Shown piece by piece: positions 8,077 through 16,862 of a DNA stretch of 49,385 bases. Numbering within the stretch: the first letter of the stretch is position 1; each line of letters opens with the position of its first letter. Source of the DNA: Thermomicrobiales bacterium (lineage in GTDB: Bacteria > Chloroflexota > Chloroflexia > Thermomicrobiales > UBA6265); contig JAGQGU010000017.1 in the NCBI GenBank assembly GCA_020432165.1, positions 1 through 49,385 of the forward strand. The letters run 5' to 3'. The position numbers and the translations under genes were made by a program. The notes beneath the pieces are model-generated. The model did not search any database. It was given only the letters and a program-made list of their open reading frames with translations, and had not been told where the DNA came from.

Positions 8077-8727
8077 ATGGCACTCTATACAACACCGACC
8101 TTACGGGAGCGATTGCACAGCCACTATCACAAGGGAGAGCGCACACGATATCCGCTCGATCTGCCACCAACCGGCCGCCTGCCTCAATCGCAGCTTCACC
8201 AGGTTCACGAGCTGGCGTCGAGAGCACACGCCGGCGATACCGAGTGTCGTGATTTGCTCTATCTCTCGCTGCAACCACGGCTTGTCCGTATCGGCAATAT
8301 CCTGAAGCCATGGCCGAACACTCCCACGCTCATCGGCATCTGGGATTACGACGATGTGGAGCAGGAATGTTATCTGATCTTTGTCGAACTCCTGGAGACC
8401 TGGGATGGTGAACTTCCCTTCGTGCCCTATCTGCTTGGTCGCTTCGTTTGGCGACTACGCGACAGAATCCTGCGCGGTATCGGCAAGCCACGGGCACCGC
8501 GCGGCATGATCCCGGTGCCGGCAAGCAGCATGCTCGCCTTGTTGGTGGAGTCTGACCAGCCGGAGCAGGCCGCAATCGCTCGCGAGATGTTGCAAGACCT
8601 TGTCCTTAAGCTGGCAGACCTCTTTGAGCTTCAAGTCGAGTCCGACTCTATCCTCCACTTGATCAGTCTAGTGCGGCAGTTGCGACCGGATCTGAGTAGT
8701 GACATCTCTGGAGTGGACGCTGCCTGA
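8077..8727 (+). CDS. Sigma-70 region-2-like / helix-turn-helix protein, function unknown
   Basis: The protein is about 216 residues. The part from about residue 35 to 110 resembles sigma-factor region 2. RDLLYLSLQPRLVRIGNIL is followed by a -D-D-V-E-Q-E-C- segment, as in the D-x-x-Q-E region-2 signature, and a helix FVPYLLGRFVWRLRDRILRG. No region 4 is recognisable; the C-terminus is helical and leucine-rich. It could be a divergent sigma factor, an anti-sigma partner, or a region-2-only regulator like those on mobile elements. I chose the ATG at 8077 because AAGGAG lies 9 nt upstream. The longer frame from 7984 would overlap the preceding gene. Confidence 0.65.
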   Translation: MALYTTPTLRERLHSHYHKGERTRYPLDLPPTGRLPQSQLHQVHELASRAHAGDTECRDLLYLSLQPRLVRIGNILKPWPNTPTLIGIWDYDDVEQECYLIFVELLETWDGELPFVPYLLGRFVWRLRDRILRGIGKPRAPRGMIPVPASSMLALLVESDQPEQAAIAREMLQDLVLKLADLFELQVESDSILHLISLVRQLRPDLSSDISGVDAA

Positions 8728-8792
8728 TGAGATTCGACAATTCGCCCGATATTCAGGACAATGCAGGCAGTGACCGGGTGAAGGAGAGATTG

Positions 8793-9971
8793 ATGACTGA
8801 GAGTGCACAGCGACCAGAATTTGCGGATTGGCAGGATACCGGAATCGAGACACGGTGTATCCGTGCCGGTCAGGATCCGGATCCTCGCACCGGTTCGATG
8901 ATCGTCCCGATCTTCCAGACAAGCACCTTCAAGTGGCCCGAAGTCGGTGCCAGCACGGGCTACGAGTACTCACGGAGTGGCAATCCTACCCGGAATGCGC
9001 TGGAGCACAGCATCGCATCGCTTGAGGGCGCAGCCTGGGGATTGACCTTCTCGACCGGTACTGCCGCCATGCGTGAGATCGCCATGCTGCTCGATCCCGG
9101 CGAACATATTCTCATGGCTCGGGATGCATACGGTGGTACCTTCCGCCTCTTTGATGTGCACACCCGTCGCCACGGTATCGAAGTGACCATGGTCGATCTC
9201 ACCGATCTCGATCAGGTACGCGCTGGCATTCAGCCGAATACGAAGCTGGTTTGGCTGGAGACACCCACGAACCCGATTATGGCCGTGGCCGATATCGCCG
9301 CCATCGCCGAGATTGCGCACGCTGCAGGAGCGATGCTGACCGTGGACAATACCTTTGCCACGCCCTATCTGCAGCAGCCTCTCACACTCGGTGCCGATCT
9401 GGTCATTCACAGTGCCACCAAGTATCTGGCCGGACATTCTGATGTCGTTATCGGCGCTGTCGTTGGCAACGATGAAACGCTTCATCAGCGCTTGAAGGAT
9501 CAGCAGAACGATTGTGGGGCGACACCCGGACCGTTCGATTGCTGGCTAACCCTGCGGGGTATCAAGACATTGCCGGTGCGTATGGATCGTCATGGTGAGA
9601 ATGCGATGGCGGTCGCGACCTTCCTGGATCAACATCCGGCGGTGGCCGAGGTGTACTATCCGGGACTCCCGAACTCAACCCAGCATGAGCTGGCAAAGAA
9701 GCAGATGCGGAACTTCGGTGGTATGGTCACATTCCGCCTGCACACACGGGAGGCCGCGATCCATGTCTGCAATACGACGCGCATCTTCCAGCTTGCGGAG
9801 AGCCTCGGTGGTGTCGAGAGTCTGATCGAGCATCCGGATTCGATGACGCACCTGGCAGTCGCCGGTACCGAGTTCGCCATTCCGGGGGGTGTGATTCGTT
9901 CTTCGGTCGGAATCGAGAATATCGATGATCTCATCGCCGATCTCTCTCAGGCTCTGGAGAGCATTCCGTGA
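8793..9971 (+). CDS. Cys/Met-metabolism PLP enzyme (cystathionine gamma-synthase/lyase or methionine gamma-lyase type)
   Basis: This 392-residue fold-type I PLP enzyme is of the Cys/Met metabolism family. The PLP lysine is Lys210 in HSATKYLAGHSDVVIG. Other family blocks are YEYSRSGNPTRNALE near the N-terminus, FSTGTAAMREIAML, LVWLETPTNPIM, and the C-terminal SLGGVESLIEHPDSMTH with SVGIENIDDLIADL. Members carry out gamma-replacement or gamma-elimination on homoserine esters, cystathionine or methionine, and sequence alone does not separate them. The start at 8793 has AAGGAG 6 nt upstream; an earlier in-frame ATG at 8727 lacks this. The stop overlaps the GTG start of the next gene (GTGA), which suggests coupled translation. 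Confidence 0.88.
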   Translation: MTESAQRPEFADWQDTGIETRCIRAGQDPDPRTGSMIVPIFQTSTFKWPEVGASTGYEYSRSGNPTRNALEHSIASLEGAAWGLTFSTGTAAMREIAMLLDPGEHILMARDAYGGTFRLFDVHTRRHGIEVTMVDLTDLDQVRAGIQPNTKLVWLETPTNPIMAVADIAAIAEIAHAAGAMLTVDNTFATPYLQQPLTLGADLVIHSATKYLAGHSDVVIGAVVGNDETLHQRLKDQQNDCGATPGPFDCWLTLRGIKTLPVRMDRHGENAMAVATFLDQHPAVAEVYYPGLPNSTQHELAKKQMRNFGGMVTFRLHTREAAIHVCNTTRIFQLAESLGGVESLIEHPDSMTHLAVAGTEFAIPGGVIRSSVGIENIDDLIADLSQALESIP

Positions 9972-10594
9972 GTCCGATCCGCAAGCGCGACGATTTTCGC
10001 GCCGAGCAGATCGATTCATGGGACGACTATGTCCGCGATGAACTCTTGCAGGATATGCAAGAGAACGACTATTTGAATCTGCCCGATCGTGGGAAGCCGA
10101 TCAAGATATGGAAGACCGATCTCGATCCGGACAAGGATCTCGCCTTTAGTCGGCTGAAGAATGCCGGTATCAAACCGGAATGGATGGAGCTCGATCACGA
10201 AATAGGGGAGCTCACCACGGAGATCTGGGAGAAGCTTGACATCGTTGAGCACCAACTCAGAACTCGAGTGGCGGAGGCCTGCGCTCCAGACAAGATGGTG
10301 GCTCGGGAGTCGGAATCACTCTGGCAACGTTTCCGCAACTGGTTTCGGCAAGACTACTCACATGGCCAGGAACCGAGACCTACTTTGACCACGATCATGG
10401 CGGAGCGGGAATGGGAACGGAAGCGATTTCTGGAGCTCGCCGCCCATCTGGACAAGAAGATCAGTACCTATCACGATTCGCTGCCTGCCGGGGCGCAGCA
10501 TCTGCAGCGATTGCGTTGGTTACCGGATCGTGCCGGTCGTGTCTTCGACGAACGCATCACACTGACCGACTGGTGGGAAGCATCCGATGCATAG
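9968..10594 (+). CDS. DUF1992 / DnaJ-C28-conserved-domain protein
   Basis: This 208-residue protein begins with a recognisable DUF1992 domain: a segment around AEQIDSWDDYVRDELLQDM, then NLPDRGKPIKIW, then a charged helical part (LAFSRLKNAGIKPEWMELD). The family occurs in bacteria and as DNAJC28 in animals, and its molecular role is not established. The rest is helical and charged, with no membrane segment. Translation starts with GTG overlapping the stop of the PLP enzyme gene, so the two are coupled. A DprA-like gene follows 30 nt later. Confidence 0.8.
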   Translation: MSPIRKRDDFRAEQIDSWDDYVRDELLQDMQENDYLNLPDRGKPIKIWKTDLDPDKDLAFSRLKNAGIKPEWMELDHEIGELTTEIWEKLDIVEHQLRTRVAEACAPDKMVARESESLWQRFRNWFRQDYSHGQEPRPTLTTIMAEREWERKRFLELAAHLDKKISTYHDSLPAGAQHLQRLRWLPDRAGRVFDERITLTDWWEASDA

Positions 10595-10624
10595 CCGTTA
10601 TGCACGCAAGCTCATGAACCTCTG

Positions 10625-11539
10625 ATGTCAGAACACAGGCGTATCGAGGCCATTCTCCGACTGGGTGCGGTTCCGGGCTATGGTCCTGCCCGAACACGGC
10701 TGATGATGGAGCAGCTCGCAGCAACGGAATCTGCTCTGGAGTACCTGCCAGAGTATGAGATCGTCGATCTTCTCGAACTCGGTCTCGACGCCAGCCAAGC
10801 GGCGGCTTTCCTGGATTACGAACCAAACGATCTGGCAGACAGATTGCTGGATGCCGGTATCCACCTCGTCACCATGTTGGATGCGAACGCGCCGCGGAAG
10901 CTCCTCTCCGGCCCGATCTCCCCCTGGTTCTTTGTCTATGGCGATGTTTCTGCATTGGGCAATGAGAGCATCGGTTTCTCAGGTTCGCGTGACGCCTCGC
11001 CGGAAGCGATTGAGGCGACCATGCAGATCGCGGCAGCGGCTGTCGATCGAGGTTGGACGGTTATCAGTGGGGGTGCGCGGGGAATCGATACCGCAGCCCA
11101 TCAGGGAGCGTTGGATCGCGGCGGAGCCACGGCGATACTCCTTCCACAGGGAATTCTGGGGTGGCGTTCTGCGGAGATGCCGGGGGATGGTGAACTCGTC
11201 ATCATGAGCGAGTTCCAACCTCTTGATGGCTGGAGTTCCTATCGCGCCATGCAGCGCAACAAATCCATCGTGCATCTCTCCGATCGCCTCGTCATTCCTC
11301 AGGCGGGGGTCAAAGGTGGCACCATGAATGCCGCCGAATACGCCCTCAAGGCGAATCATCCCACCTGGGTGATCGATCTCGGACCAGAGTATGAAGGGAA
11401 TCGCCTTATCGCCAGGAAGGGTGCGCGCATTCTACCGTGGGCCAATGATCCGACCGATCTCGACATGTTGGTCACAGCGGAAGACATTCTCCGATTCGGC
11501 CAACAATCGCTCGAATTACCCTTGCCAGAGTCCACATAG
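10625..11539 (+). CDS. dprA: DprA/Smf-like DNA-processing protein
   Basis: This 304-residue protein has the Rossmann-like DprA core. GFSGSRDAS marks the phosphate-binding start, VISGGARGIDTAAHQGAL is the hallmark segment, and MQRNKSIVHLSDRLVIPQA with GGTMNAAEYAL forms the end of the core. The N-terminus (ILRLGAVPGYGPARTRL) resembles the helix-hairpin-helix/SAM-like region of DprA. The family binds single-stranded DNA and loads RecA during natural transformation. The core is more divergent than in model species and the C-terminal winged helix appears absent, so it may be a DprA-like paralog. No clear ribosome-binding site precedes 10625. It lies downstream of DUF1992 and upstream of an M81 peptidase gene. 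Confidence 0.75.
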   Translation: MSEHRRIEAILRLGAVPGYGPARTRLMMEQLAATESALEYLPEYEIVDLLELGLDASQAAAFLDYEPNDLADRLLDAGIHLVTMLDANAPRKLLSGPISPWFFVYGDVSALGNESIGFSGSRDASPEAIEATMQIAAAAVDRGWTVISGGARGIDTAAHQGALDRGGATAILLPQGILGWRSAEMPGDGELVIMSEFQPLDGWSSYRAMQRNKSIVHLSDRLVIPQAGVKGGTMNAAEYALKANHPTWVIDLGPEYEGNRLIARKGARILPWANDPTDLDMLVTAEDILRFGQQSLELPLPEST

Positions 11540-11588
11540 AGCGCTACGGTGACCCCGGTAGTTTGTTCGTATGGATGAAAGGGTCAAC

Positions 11589-13073
11589 ATGTCTCGGCAT
11601 TACAGGATCGGTATTGGTGGAATCGCGTTTGAAAGCAGCACATTTTCTCCGCTGCACAGCACCACTGCGGATTTTCACATTCTCCGCGGTGAGGAGATCG
11701 TCGCTGGCTATCCTTATTTTGAGAACGGTACCTTCGAAGGCCGGGAAGATGTCAGCTGGTTCGGCACGCTGAAAGCCCGTGCGATTCCGGGCGGAGCGGT
11801 TGCGACCGCATCCTATCTGGAGATGAAGAACGAGTTGCTGGAGCGGCTCGAAGCTGTATTGCCGCTGGATGGGTTCTTCTTCGATATTCATGGTGCCATG
11901 AGCGTGGTCGGCATGGATGATGCCGAGGGCGATCTCGTCGCTGCTATTCGCAAGCTTGTTGGTCCCAACTGCATCATCAGTACTGGCATGGATCTCCACG
12001 GAAATGTTACAGCTCAGGAAGTGGAGAACATCGATATCTTCACCGCCTATCGCCAGGCTCCGCATGTCGATGCCATGGAGACCAAGGCGCGCGCTGTTCA
12101 CAATCTGCTTGCTTGCCTCGATAGCGGTACCCGACCGTATCGTGCCTGGCAGCGGATTCCGGTGGGACTTCCGGGTGAGCGCACCAGCACGTTCTGGGAA
12201 CCAGGTATGAGCGTCTATGGCAAGCTCACCGAGAGTGATGTGGTGCCGGGTGTGCTCGATGCCAGTCTGTGGGTCGGCTATGTCTGGGCGGATCAACCGC
12301 GCAACAGTGCCACCACCGTGGTGACAGGTACTGATCCGGATGCGATTGCCGCCGAAGCCACCAAGATTGCCAAACGCTACTGGGATGCGCGTGCGGAGTT
12401 CGATTTCGGCGTGCCGACCGGAGATTCCGATTGGACGATTGCCGAGGCCCTGAAGTCCGAGATCAAGCCGGTCGTTATCAGTGATTCAGGCGATAATCCC
12501 ACCGCTGGTGGTGCGGGCGATATTCCGCTGATGGCACAGAAGTTGCTGGCCGTACCGGAGATCGCGAGCGGCGAGAAGACAGCCTTGCTGGCATCCCTGA
12601 TGAATGCCAAAGTGGTTGAGGAAGCGAAGGCCGCCGGTGTCGGCGCAGAGATCACCGTGACGCTCGGTGGTGTCAACGATCCGGTCAACGGCTTTCCGCT
12701 GGAGGTCACTGGTACCGTTCACAGCATTCATCCGAGCGATACCATCATGGGTGGCGATATTGCCATTATCAAGAGTGGTGGACTCTACATCCTGGTGCCG
12801 CAGCGCCGTATTCAGTTCGGCATGCCGGAGAGCTTTGATCGCTTCGGTATCGATCTCCACAGTCTCGATATCATCGTGATCAAGATCGGCTACCTCGATC
12901 ATGAGTGGGAAGATCTGACTCCTGTCCGCCTTCTCGCACTGACACCTGGTGCGGTCAATCAGGATATCGTGAGCCTGCCCTTCCAGCGGGTTCAGCGACC
13001 ATTCTATCCACTCGATGCTGATATGGCCGAGCCGGAATGGGCTCCGCAAATCTTCGCTCCGATCGGAGAATAA
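11589..13073 (+). CDS. M81 family (MlrC-like) metallopeptidase
   Basis: This 494-residue protein matches the MlrC/M81 family. The start is RIGIGGIAFESSTFSP, the family's usual G-x-x-x-E-x-x-x-F-S-P block. DGFFFDIHGAMSV and ISTGMDLHGNVT supply metal-binding Asp/His residues, and TAYRQAPHVD and ISDSGDNPTAGGAGD follow in order. The founding member, microcystinase C, cleaves linearised microcystin fragments. Most relatives are of unknown substrate and probably cleave small or unusual peptides. I prefer the ATG at 11589, which has GAAAGGG just upstream, over the in-frame ATG at 11571. The downstream metallo-beta-lactamase-fold gene starts 2 nt after its stop, so the two form an operon. Confidence 0.85.
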   Translation: MSRHYRIGIGGIAFESSTFSPLHSTTADFHILRGEEIVAGYPYFENGTFEGREDVSWFGTLKARAIPGGAVATASYLEMKNELLERLEAVLPLDGFFFDIHGAMSVVGMDDAEGDLVAAIRKLVGPNCIISTGMDLHGNVTAQEVENIDIFTAYRQAPHVDAMETKARAVHNLLACLDSGTRPYRAWQRIPVGLPGERTSTFWEPGMSVYGKLTESDVVPGVLDASLWVGYVWADQPRNSATTVVTGTDPDAIAAEATKIAKRYWDARAEFDFGVPTGDSDWTIAEALKSEIKPVVISDSGDNPTAGGAGDIPLMAQKLLAVPEIASGEKTALLASLMNAKVVEEAKAAGVGAEITVTLGGVNDPVNGFPLEVTGTVHSIHPSDTIMGGDIAIIKSGGLYILVPQRRIQFGMPESFDRFGIDLHSLDIIVIKIGYLDHEWEDLTPVRLLALTPGAVNQDIVSLPFQRVQRPFYPLDADMAEPEWAPQIFAPIGE

Positions 13074-13075
13074 TC

Positions 13076-13837
13076 ATGCGCTATCGGCTGCTGCGGAACG
13101 CGACGGCAATTCTTGAATACGGATCGGTGACCTTCCTCATCGATCCGGCACTTGATGCCGCCGGTGCGAGACCACCGGTGAACAACACGCCAAACCAGCA
13201 GCCGAATCCGCTTGTCGAAATGCCCGCAGGCTGGGAGTCACACGTCTCTGCGGCTGATCGCGTGCTACAAACACATCTGCATCGTGATCATTTCGACGAC
13301 GGTGCGGTTTCAACCCTGGCGACCCATCTGCCGATTTATACCCAGCCGGACGATGTCGCGACGTTTGCTGAACGTGGTTTTATGGATATACGTGGTATCG
13401 ATGCGTCGGCCGATGTCGACGGTATTACCATCACACGCGTTCCCGCGCAGCATGGCACGGGCGAGATTGCAGCATTGATGGCCCCTGTAAGTGGCTATGT
13501 GCTGCGCGCGGATAGTGAGCCGACACTATACCTTGCCAGCGATACGATCTGGTACGACGAAGTCGCCAGGGTGATCGCTCAGTATGCTCCCGATGTGATT
13601 GTGGTGAATGCTGGTGGCGCTCGCTTCCTGGTTGGCGATCCAATTGTGATGACGGCGGCGGATATCGCTGCTGTGCACGCCGCGGCTCCTGCCGCCACGA
13701 TCATCATTCAGCATCTGGAAGCGATCAATCACTGCCTGGAGACTCGGGCGTACTATCGTGCGGAATTGCCACAACTGGGTGTTGATATGACCCGCATCCT
13801 CATCCCGGAGGATGGCGAGTTGCTAACCCTTGTCTAG
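13076..13837 (+). CDS. Metallo-beta-lactamase-fold hydrolase (UlaG-like)
   Basis: This 253-residue protein of the metallo-beta-lactamase superfamily resembles UlaG/YtnP-type short hydrolases. The metal motif is LQTHLHRDHFDDGA (HxHxDH-like), and later ligands are probably the His in PAQHGTGE, the Asp in LYLASDTIWYDE and the His in IQHLEAINHC. It starts RYRLLRNATAILEYGSVTFLIDP, typical of this group. The ATG at 13076 follows GGAGAA. It is coupled to the M81 peptidase upstream. Its TAG stop overlaps, within a shared CTAG, the stop of the convergent small gene at 13834-14079. The substrate is unknown. Confidence 0.85.
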   Translation: MRYRLLRNATAILEYGSVTFLIDPALDAAGARPPVNNTPNQQPNPLVEMPAGWESHVSAADRVLQTHLHRDHFDDGAVSTLATHLPIYTQPDDVATFAERGFMDIRGIDASADVDGITITRVPAQHGTGEIAALMAPVSGYVLRADSEPTLYLASDTIWYDEVARVIAQYAPDVIVVNAGGARFLVGDPIVMTAADIAAVHAAAPAATIIIQHLEAINHCLETRAYYRAELPQLGVDMTRILIPEDGELLTLV

Positions 13838-14079
13838 ACCTTCGGCGAATTCTCTTCACCGCGCACCACGCCAAGCAGAATGATCTCATTCTCGGCCATG
13901 ATCAGACGCAGGCTATTGAGGTAGTTAAGCACCTCAAAGAGTTCGGAACCGCTGAAGTGCTCGACTGCATCAGCGAGCTCGCCGCATTCCCGCAATGCCT
14001 GCACCAGCTTCTCGCGTGCCTGCGTCTCTCGAATCTCGGTTGGTACCGGCTCTTGCGCCGGTGAGCGGAATCGTTGCAT
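13834..14079 (-). CDS. Small conserved-looking hypothetical protein
   Basis: This 81-residue, mostly helical, charged protein contains a central region LVQALRECGELADAVEHF and ends with the hydrophobic stretch AENEIILLGVVRG. I do not recognise the family. The ATG at 14079 has GGAG about 10 nt upstream. It lies downstream of asd, but separated from it by a strong hairpin at 14123-14150, so it may be expressed only by read-through or from its own weak promoter. Its stop codon is shared on opposite strands with the preceding plus-strand gene (CTAG, 13834-13837). A chance open frame is possible. Confidence 0.5.
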   Translation of the reverse strand: MQRFRSPAQEPVPTEIRETQAREKLVQALRECGELADAVEHFSGSELFEVLNYLNSLRLIMAENEIILLGVVRGEENSPKV

Positions 14080-14122
14080 CCATCGTTCTCCATCTACAGG
14101 TGCATTCTACCGTGCAACGGAA

Positions 14123-14150
14123 GACGCCATCGGATTCGTCCGATGGCGTC
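14123..14150 (-). terminator. 12-bp hairpin terminator downstream of asd
   Basis: The perfect inverted repeat GACGCCATCGGA / TCCGATGGCGTC has a 4-nt loop, CGAA on the minus strand. It is followed by TTCCGTT on the minus strand. It lies 26 nt beyond the asd stop, and the T-tract is weak. Confidence 0.65.
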
Positions 14151-14175
14151 ATGCAAGTTCTGTATGAAACGGAAT

Positions 14176-15234
14176 CTATGCTGGCAGCAATCCCTTGGCC
14201 TTCAGCAGTTCGGCATTGAGGATACCGGCACCAGCCGCACCGCGGATCGTGTTATGGCCGAGCAGGACGTACTTCAATCCGAGAACCGGGCAGGGGCGCA
14301 CACGGCCAACGACCGATGCCATACCGCGTTCGGTATCGCGATCCAGCTGTGGTTGCGGGCGATTGTCTTCATATCGCACCACCACCGGTCGCGCGGGAGC
14401 GCTGGGGAGTCCGAGTTCCTGTGGCAGCGCGCGGAAACTCTCGAATGTAGCGATGACATCAGCCGGAGTGGCGTCGCTGCCGAGTTCGATCGAGACGCAT
14501 TCGGTATGACCATCGCGCACCGGCACACGGTTGCAGTGCGCACTCAGCACGAAATCGGCGGTGTTGAATGCTCCATCAACGAATCCACCGAGCATCTTCA
14601 TCGCCTCGGTTTCCATCTTCTCTTCTTCGCTACCGATGTAGGGGACAACATTATCGATCATATCGAGGCTTGGTACGCCCGGGTAACCCGCACCGCTGAC
14701 CGCCTGCATGGTCGTGACCAGGACTTTCTTCAGTCCGAACGCATCCTGCAATGGTTTGAGCGTCAGCACCAGATGCATGACTGAACAGTTGGAGTTGGTG
14801 GTGATAAAGCCCTTCCAGCCGCGATTCGCCTGCTGGGTCTTGATCGCCGCCAGATGATCGGCATTCACCTCCGGGATAATCAGAGGCACATCCGGCTCCA
14901 TGCGATGGGTGGCGGTGTTGGAGACAACGGCGATGCCATTGGCTGCCAGACGGGTCTCGATCTCACCCGCAACTTCGCTTGGCAGACCACTGAATGCAAC
15001 AACACTCTGCAGATCGGCGCTGTAATCCAGCACGGTCATATCTCGTACTGCTTCGGGCATCTCAGCGCCCAGTCGCCAGACGGTCGCATCGCTGAACTTC
15101 TTGCCAGCACTACGTTCGCTGGCGACGAGCTCGGCTACCCGGAACCAGGGATGATCCTGCAGTAGCTGGATGAATCGCTGGCCAACATTGCCTGTAGCAC
15201 CAAGGACCGCGACCGGAATTCGATTGTCTGACAT
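14176..15234 (-). CDS. asd: Aspartate-semialdehyde dehydrogenase (archaeal/fungal type)
   Basis: This 352-residue enzyme makes L-aspartate-4-semialdehyde from aspartyl phosphate with NADPH, the second step of the Lys/Met/Thr/Ile pathway. Motifs are VAVLGATGNVGQRF (nucleotide binding, residues 8-21), the catalytic cysteine in TTNSNCSVMHL, and the acceptor segment VSGAGYPGVPSLDMIDN. The last block and the length place it with the archaeal/yeast-type ASADH, not the E. coli type. The ATG at 15234 follows GGGAGGAACAGCA, a good ribosome-binding site. It is 54 nt downstream of lysC and shares the lysC promoter and attenuator. A hairpin terminator follows its stop. Confidence 0.95.
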   Translation of the reverse strand: MSDNRIPVAVLGATGNVGQRFIQLLQDHPWFRVAELVASERSAGKKFSDATVWRLGAEMPEAVRDMTVLDYSADLQSVVAFSGLPSEVAGEIETRLAANGIAVVSNTATHRMEPDVPLIIPEVNADHLAAIKTQQANRGWKGFITTNSNCSVMHLVLTLKPLQDAFGLKKVLVTTMQAVSGAGYPGVPSLDMIDNVVPYIGSEEEKMETEAMKMLGGFVDGAFNTADFVLSAHCNRVPVRDGHTECVSIELGSDATPADVIATFESFRALPQELGLPSAPARPVVVRYEDNRPQPQLDRDTERGMASVVGRVRPCPVLGLKYVLLGHNTIRGAAGAGILNAELLKAKGLLPA

Positions 15235-15288
15235 TGCTGTTCCTCCCGTATGAGAATCTTCACCGCATATGAAATGCGGTGCTACATT

Positions 15289-16728
15289 TCACCCAACCCG
15301 ATATGTTTCGCCAAGAACATCCCGGCGGCGACCGCCACTGCGACGATGAGTCCGGGCGCTGCCGATCAGGCCATCGTGGACCACTTGCACCGCACTATCT
15401 GCAGCATCACCCGGTACCACCACAACCATGGCAGCATTGCTACTCTGTTGACTGCTGTTTAGCACCGGGACATTGGCGCGACTCAGTACCGCCAGTAACT
15501 GCGCCAGTGCACCCGGTGTGTTGGCGGCACCTTCGCCGACGGCAGCAACGACCGCGATGTCATCGACACAGGTGATATCTGCCTCGAGATCACCGAGAGA
15601 GACACGGAGCTTCTCGACGAAGACCTCGCAGCCGGATGCGAGCGTGTCCAAAATGAAGGTCATGGCGCGGCGGCTGCTCGCCTGTTGGGCAGAGATAATC
15701 TCGACGCGATTCTCATGGAGTGCATGGAACACCGCCGAGGATGCCCCGGCAAGATCCTCCAACTCCGGGACGTCGAGCGTCAGCATCGTTAGTCCCTTGA
15801 GCGCAGTGGTCGCCTTGATGCGCTGACTCTGTCCGCCTGGGCGCACCACGGTACCAGCATTGGTCGGCTGGAAGGTACTCAGGATGCGCACCGGGATACC
15901 CGCTTTTACCGCGGGTCGGATTGTGCGCGGATGCAGCACTTTCGCGCCGAAATGGGCGAGTTCTTGCGCTTCGTCATAGGTGACCTCCGGGATAACGCGG
16001 GCGGTGCTGACCTTGCGCGGATCGGCGCTGAGCATCCCCGGTACGTCGGTCCATATCTGGACCTCATCAGCATCGATCGCCGCACCGAGCAGGGTGGCAC
16101 TGTAGTCCGAACCACCGCGACCGAGCGTGGTCGTGCTGCCGTCCGGGGCAAAGCCGATGAAACCTGTGCAAACCACCGTCTCGCCTGCCTGCAGGTGCGG
16201 CAGGATGCGCTCGGCGGCGCGTTCTCTGGTGAGCTCTGGCTGCGGACGTGCCGATCCGTGGCGATCATCGGTCGCCAATACCTGATCGGTAAAGACGGCC
16301 ACTGCCTGTTCGCCCATATCGCGCAGGGTTGCGGCCATCATCGTTGCCATACTTTTTTCGCCGTGGGAGACGAGGAAGTCGGAACGTTTGGCGCAGAGTT
16401 CCTGTGCAGTGGCGATATCGTCCAACGTGGCATCGAGGGAAGCATGGAGTTGGTCGATAGCCGTCTGGGTTTGCAGGCGGATTGTTTCATCGCCGATCCC
16501 GCCAAGCACATTGGCGTGTTTCGTGTGGATCGCATTCACGGCCCGTTGGCGGGTAGCGTCATCACCGTTGGCAGCGGCATTGCCGGCTTCCAGGAGGAGA
16601 TTCGTCACACCACCGCAGGCGGAGACCACCATCACATTGGTACCGGGCTTGGTCAGCGTAATGCGTGCGCTCTCGCGAACTCTGCGCGCATCGCCGACCG
16701 AGGTACCGCCGTATTTCATCACCAACAT
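15289..16728 (-). CDS. lysC: Aspartate kinase
   Basis: This 479-residue aspartokinase phosphorylates L-aspartate, the first committed step to Lys, Met, Thr and Ile. The start LVMKYGGTSVGDA is the family signature; MVVSACGGVTNLLLEAG, GFIGFAPDGSTTTLGRGGSDYSA (split here by eye) and WTDVPGMLSADPR follow. The C-terminal third carries the two ACT regulatory domains (LTMLTLDVPELEDLAG... and IAVVAAVGEGAANTPG). I chose the ATG at 16728, which has a GGAG site 9 nt upstream; an open frame to 16938 runs through the leader terminator and is not plausible. Expression appears controlled by a Thr/Ile leader peptide and terminator upstream, and asd follows in the same operon. Confidence 0.95.
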   Translation of the reverse strand: MLVMKYGGTSVGDARRVRESARITLTKPGTNVMVVSACGGVTNLLLEAGNAAANGDDATRQRAVNAIHTKHANVLGGIGDETIRLQTQTAIDQLHASLDATLDDIATAQELCAKRSDFLVSHGEKSMATMMAATLRDMGEQAVAVFTDQVLATDDRHGSARPQPELTRERAAERILPHLQAGETVVCTGFIGFAPDGSTTTLGRGGSDYSATLLGAAIDADEVQIWTDVPGMLSADPRKVSTARVIPEVTYDEAQELAHFGAKVLHPRTIRPAVKAGIPVRILSTFQPTNAGTVVRPGGQSQRIKATTALKGLTMLTLDVPELEDLAGASSAVFHALHENRVEIISAQQASSRRAMTFILDTLASGCEVFVEKLRVSLGDLEADITCVDDIAVVAAVGEGAANTPGALAQLLAVLSRANVPVLNSSQQSSNAAMVVVVPGDAADSAVQVVHDGLIGSARTHRRSGGRRRDVLGETYRVG

Positions 16729-16835
16729 CGCATTGCTCCGACTACTGCATTGACCCATCCACAGAGGGAAGGGGATTGATGGCATCAGGATGTGGGCCGG
16801 GGAGCATCGTTGCAGACCGGTGAGTTGGCGGGCAC

Positions 16836-16862
16836 AAAAAAACGAGAGCTTCTTTGCTCTCG
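16836..16862 (-). terminator. Intrinsic terminator of the lysC leader (attenuator)
   Basis: On the minus strand the sequence CGAGAGC-AAAGAA-GCTCTCG forms a 7-bp stem with a 6-nt loop, followed by seven T residues. It lies 33 nt after the leader-peptide stop and about 108 nt before the lysC start, so it must be read through for lysC expression. AGCAAA (16853-16858), spanning the 5' arm and loop, can instead pair with TTTGCT (16897-16902) at the leader stop. Confidence 0.85.

Noticed and set aside
8728-8792. SAM or other riboswitch before the Cys/Met PLP enzyme
   Set aside because: The spacer is only 65 bp with no conserved riboswitch core.
15250-15292. ACCGCAT...ATGCGGT inverted repeat in the lysC-asd spacer as a terminator
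   Set aside because: There is no T-tract, and asd follows lysC closely as an expected operon partner. It may be only a small palindromic repeat.
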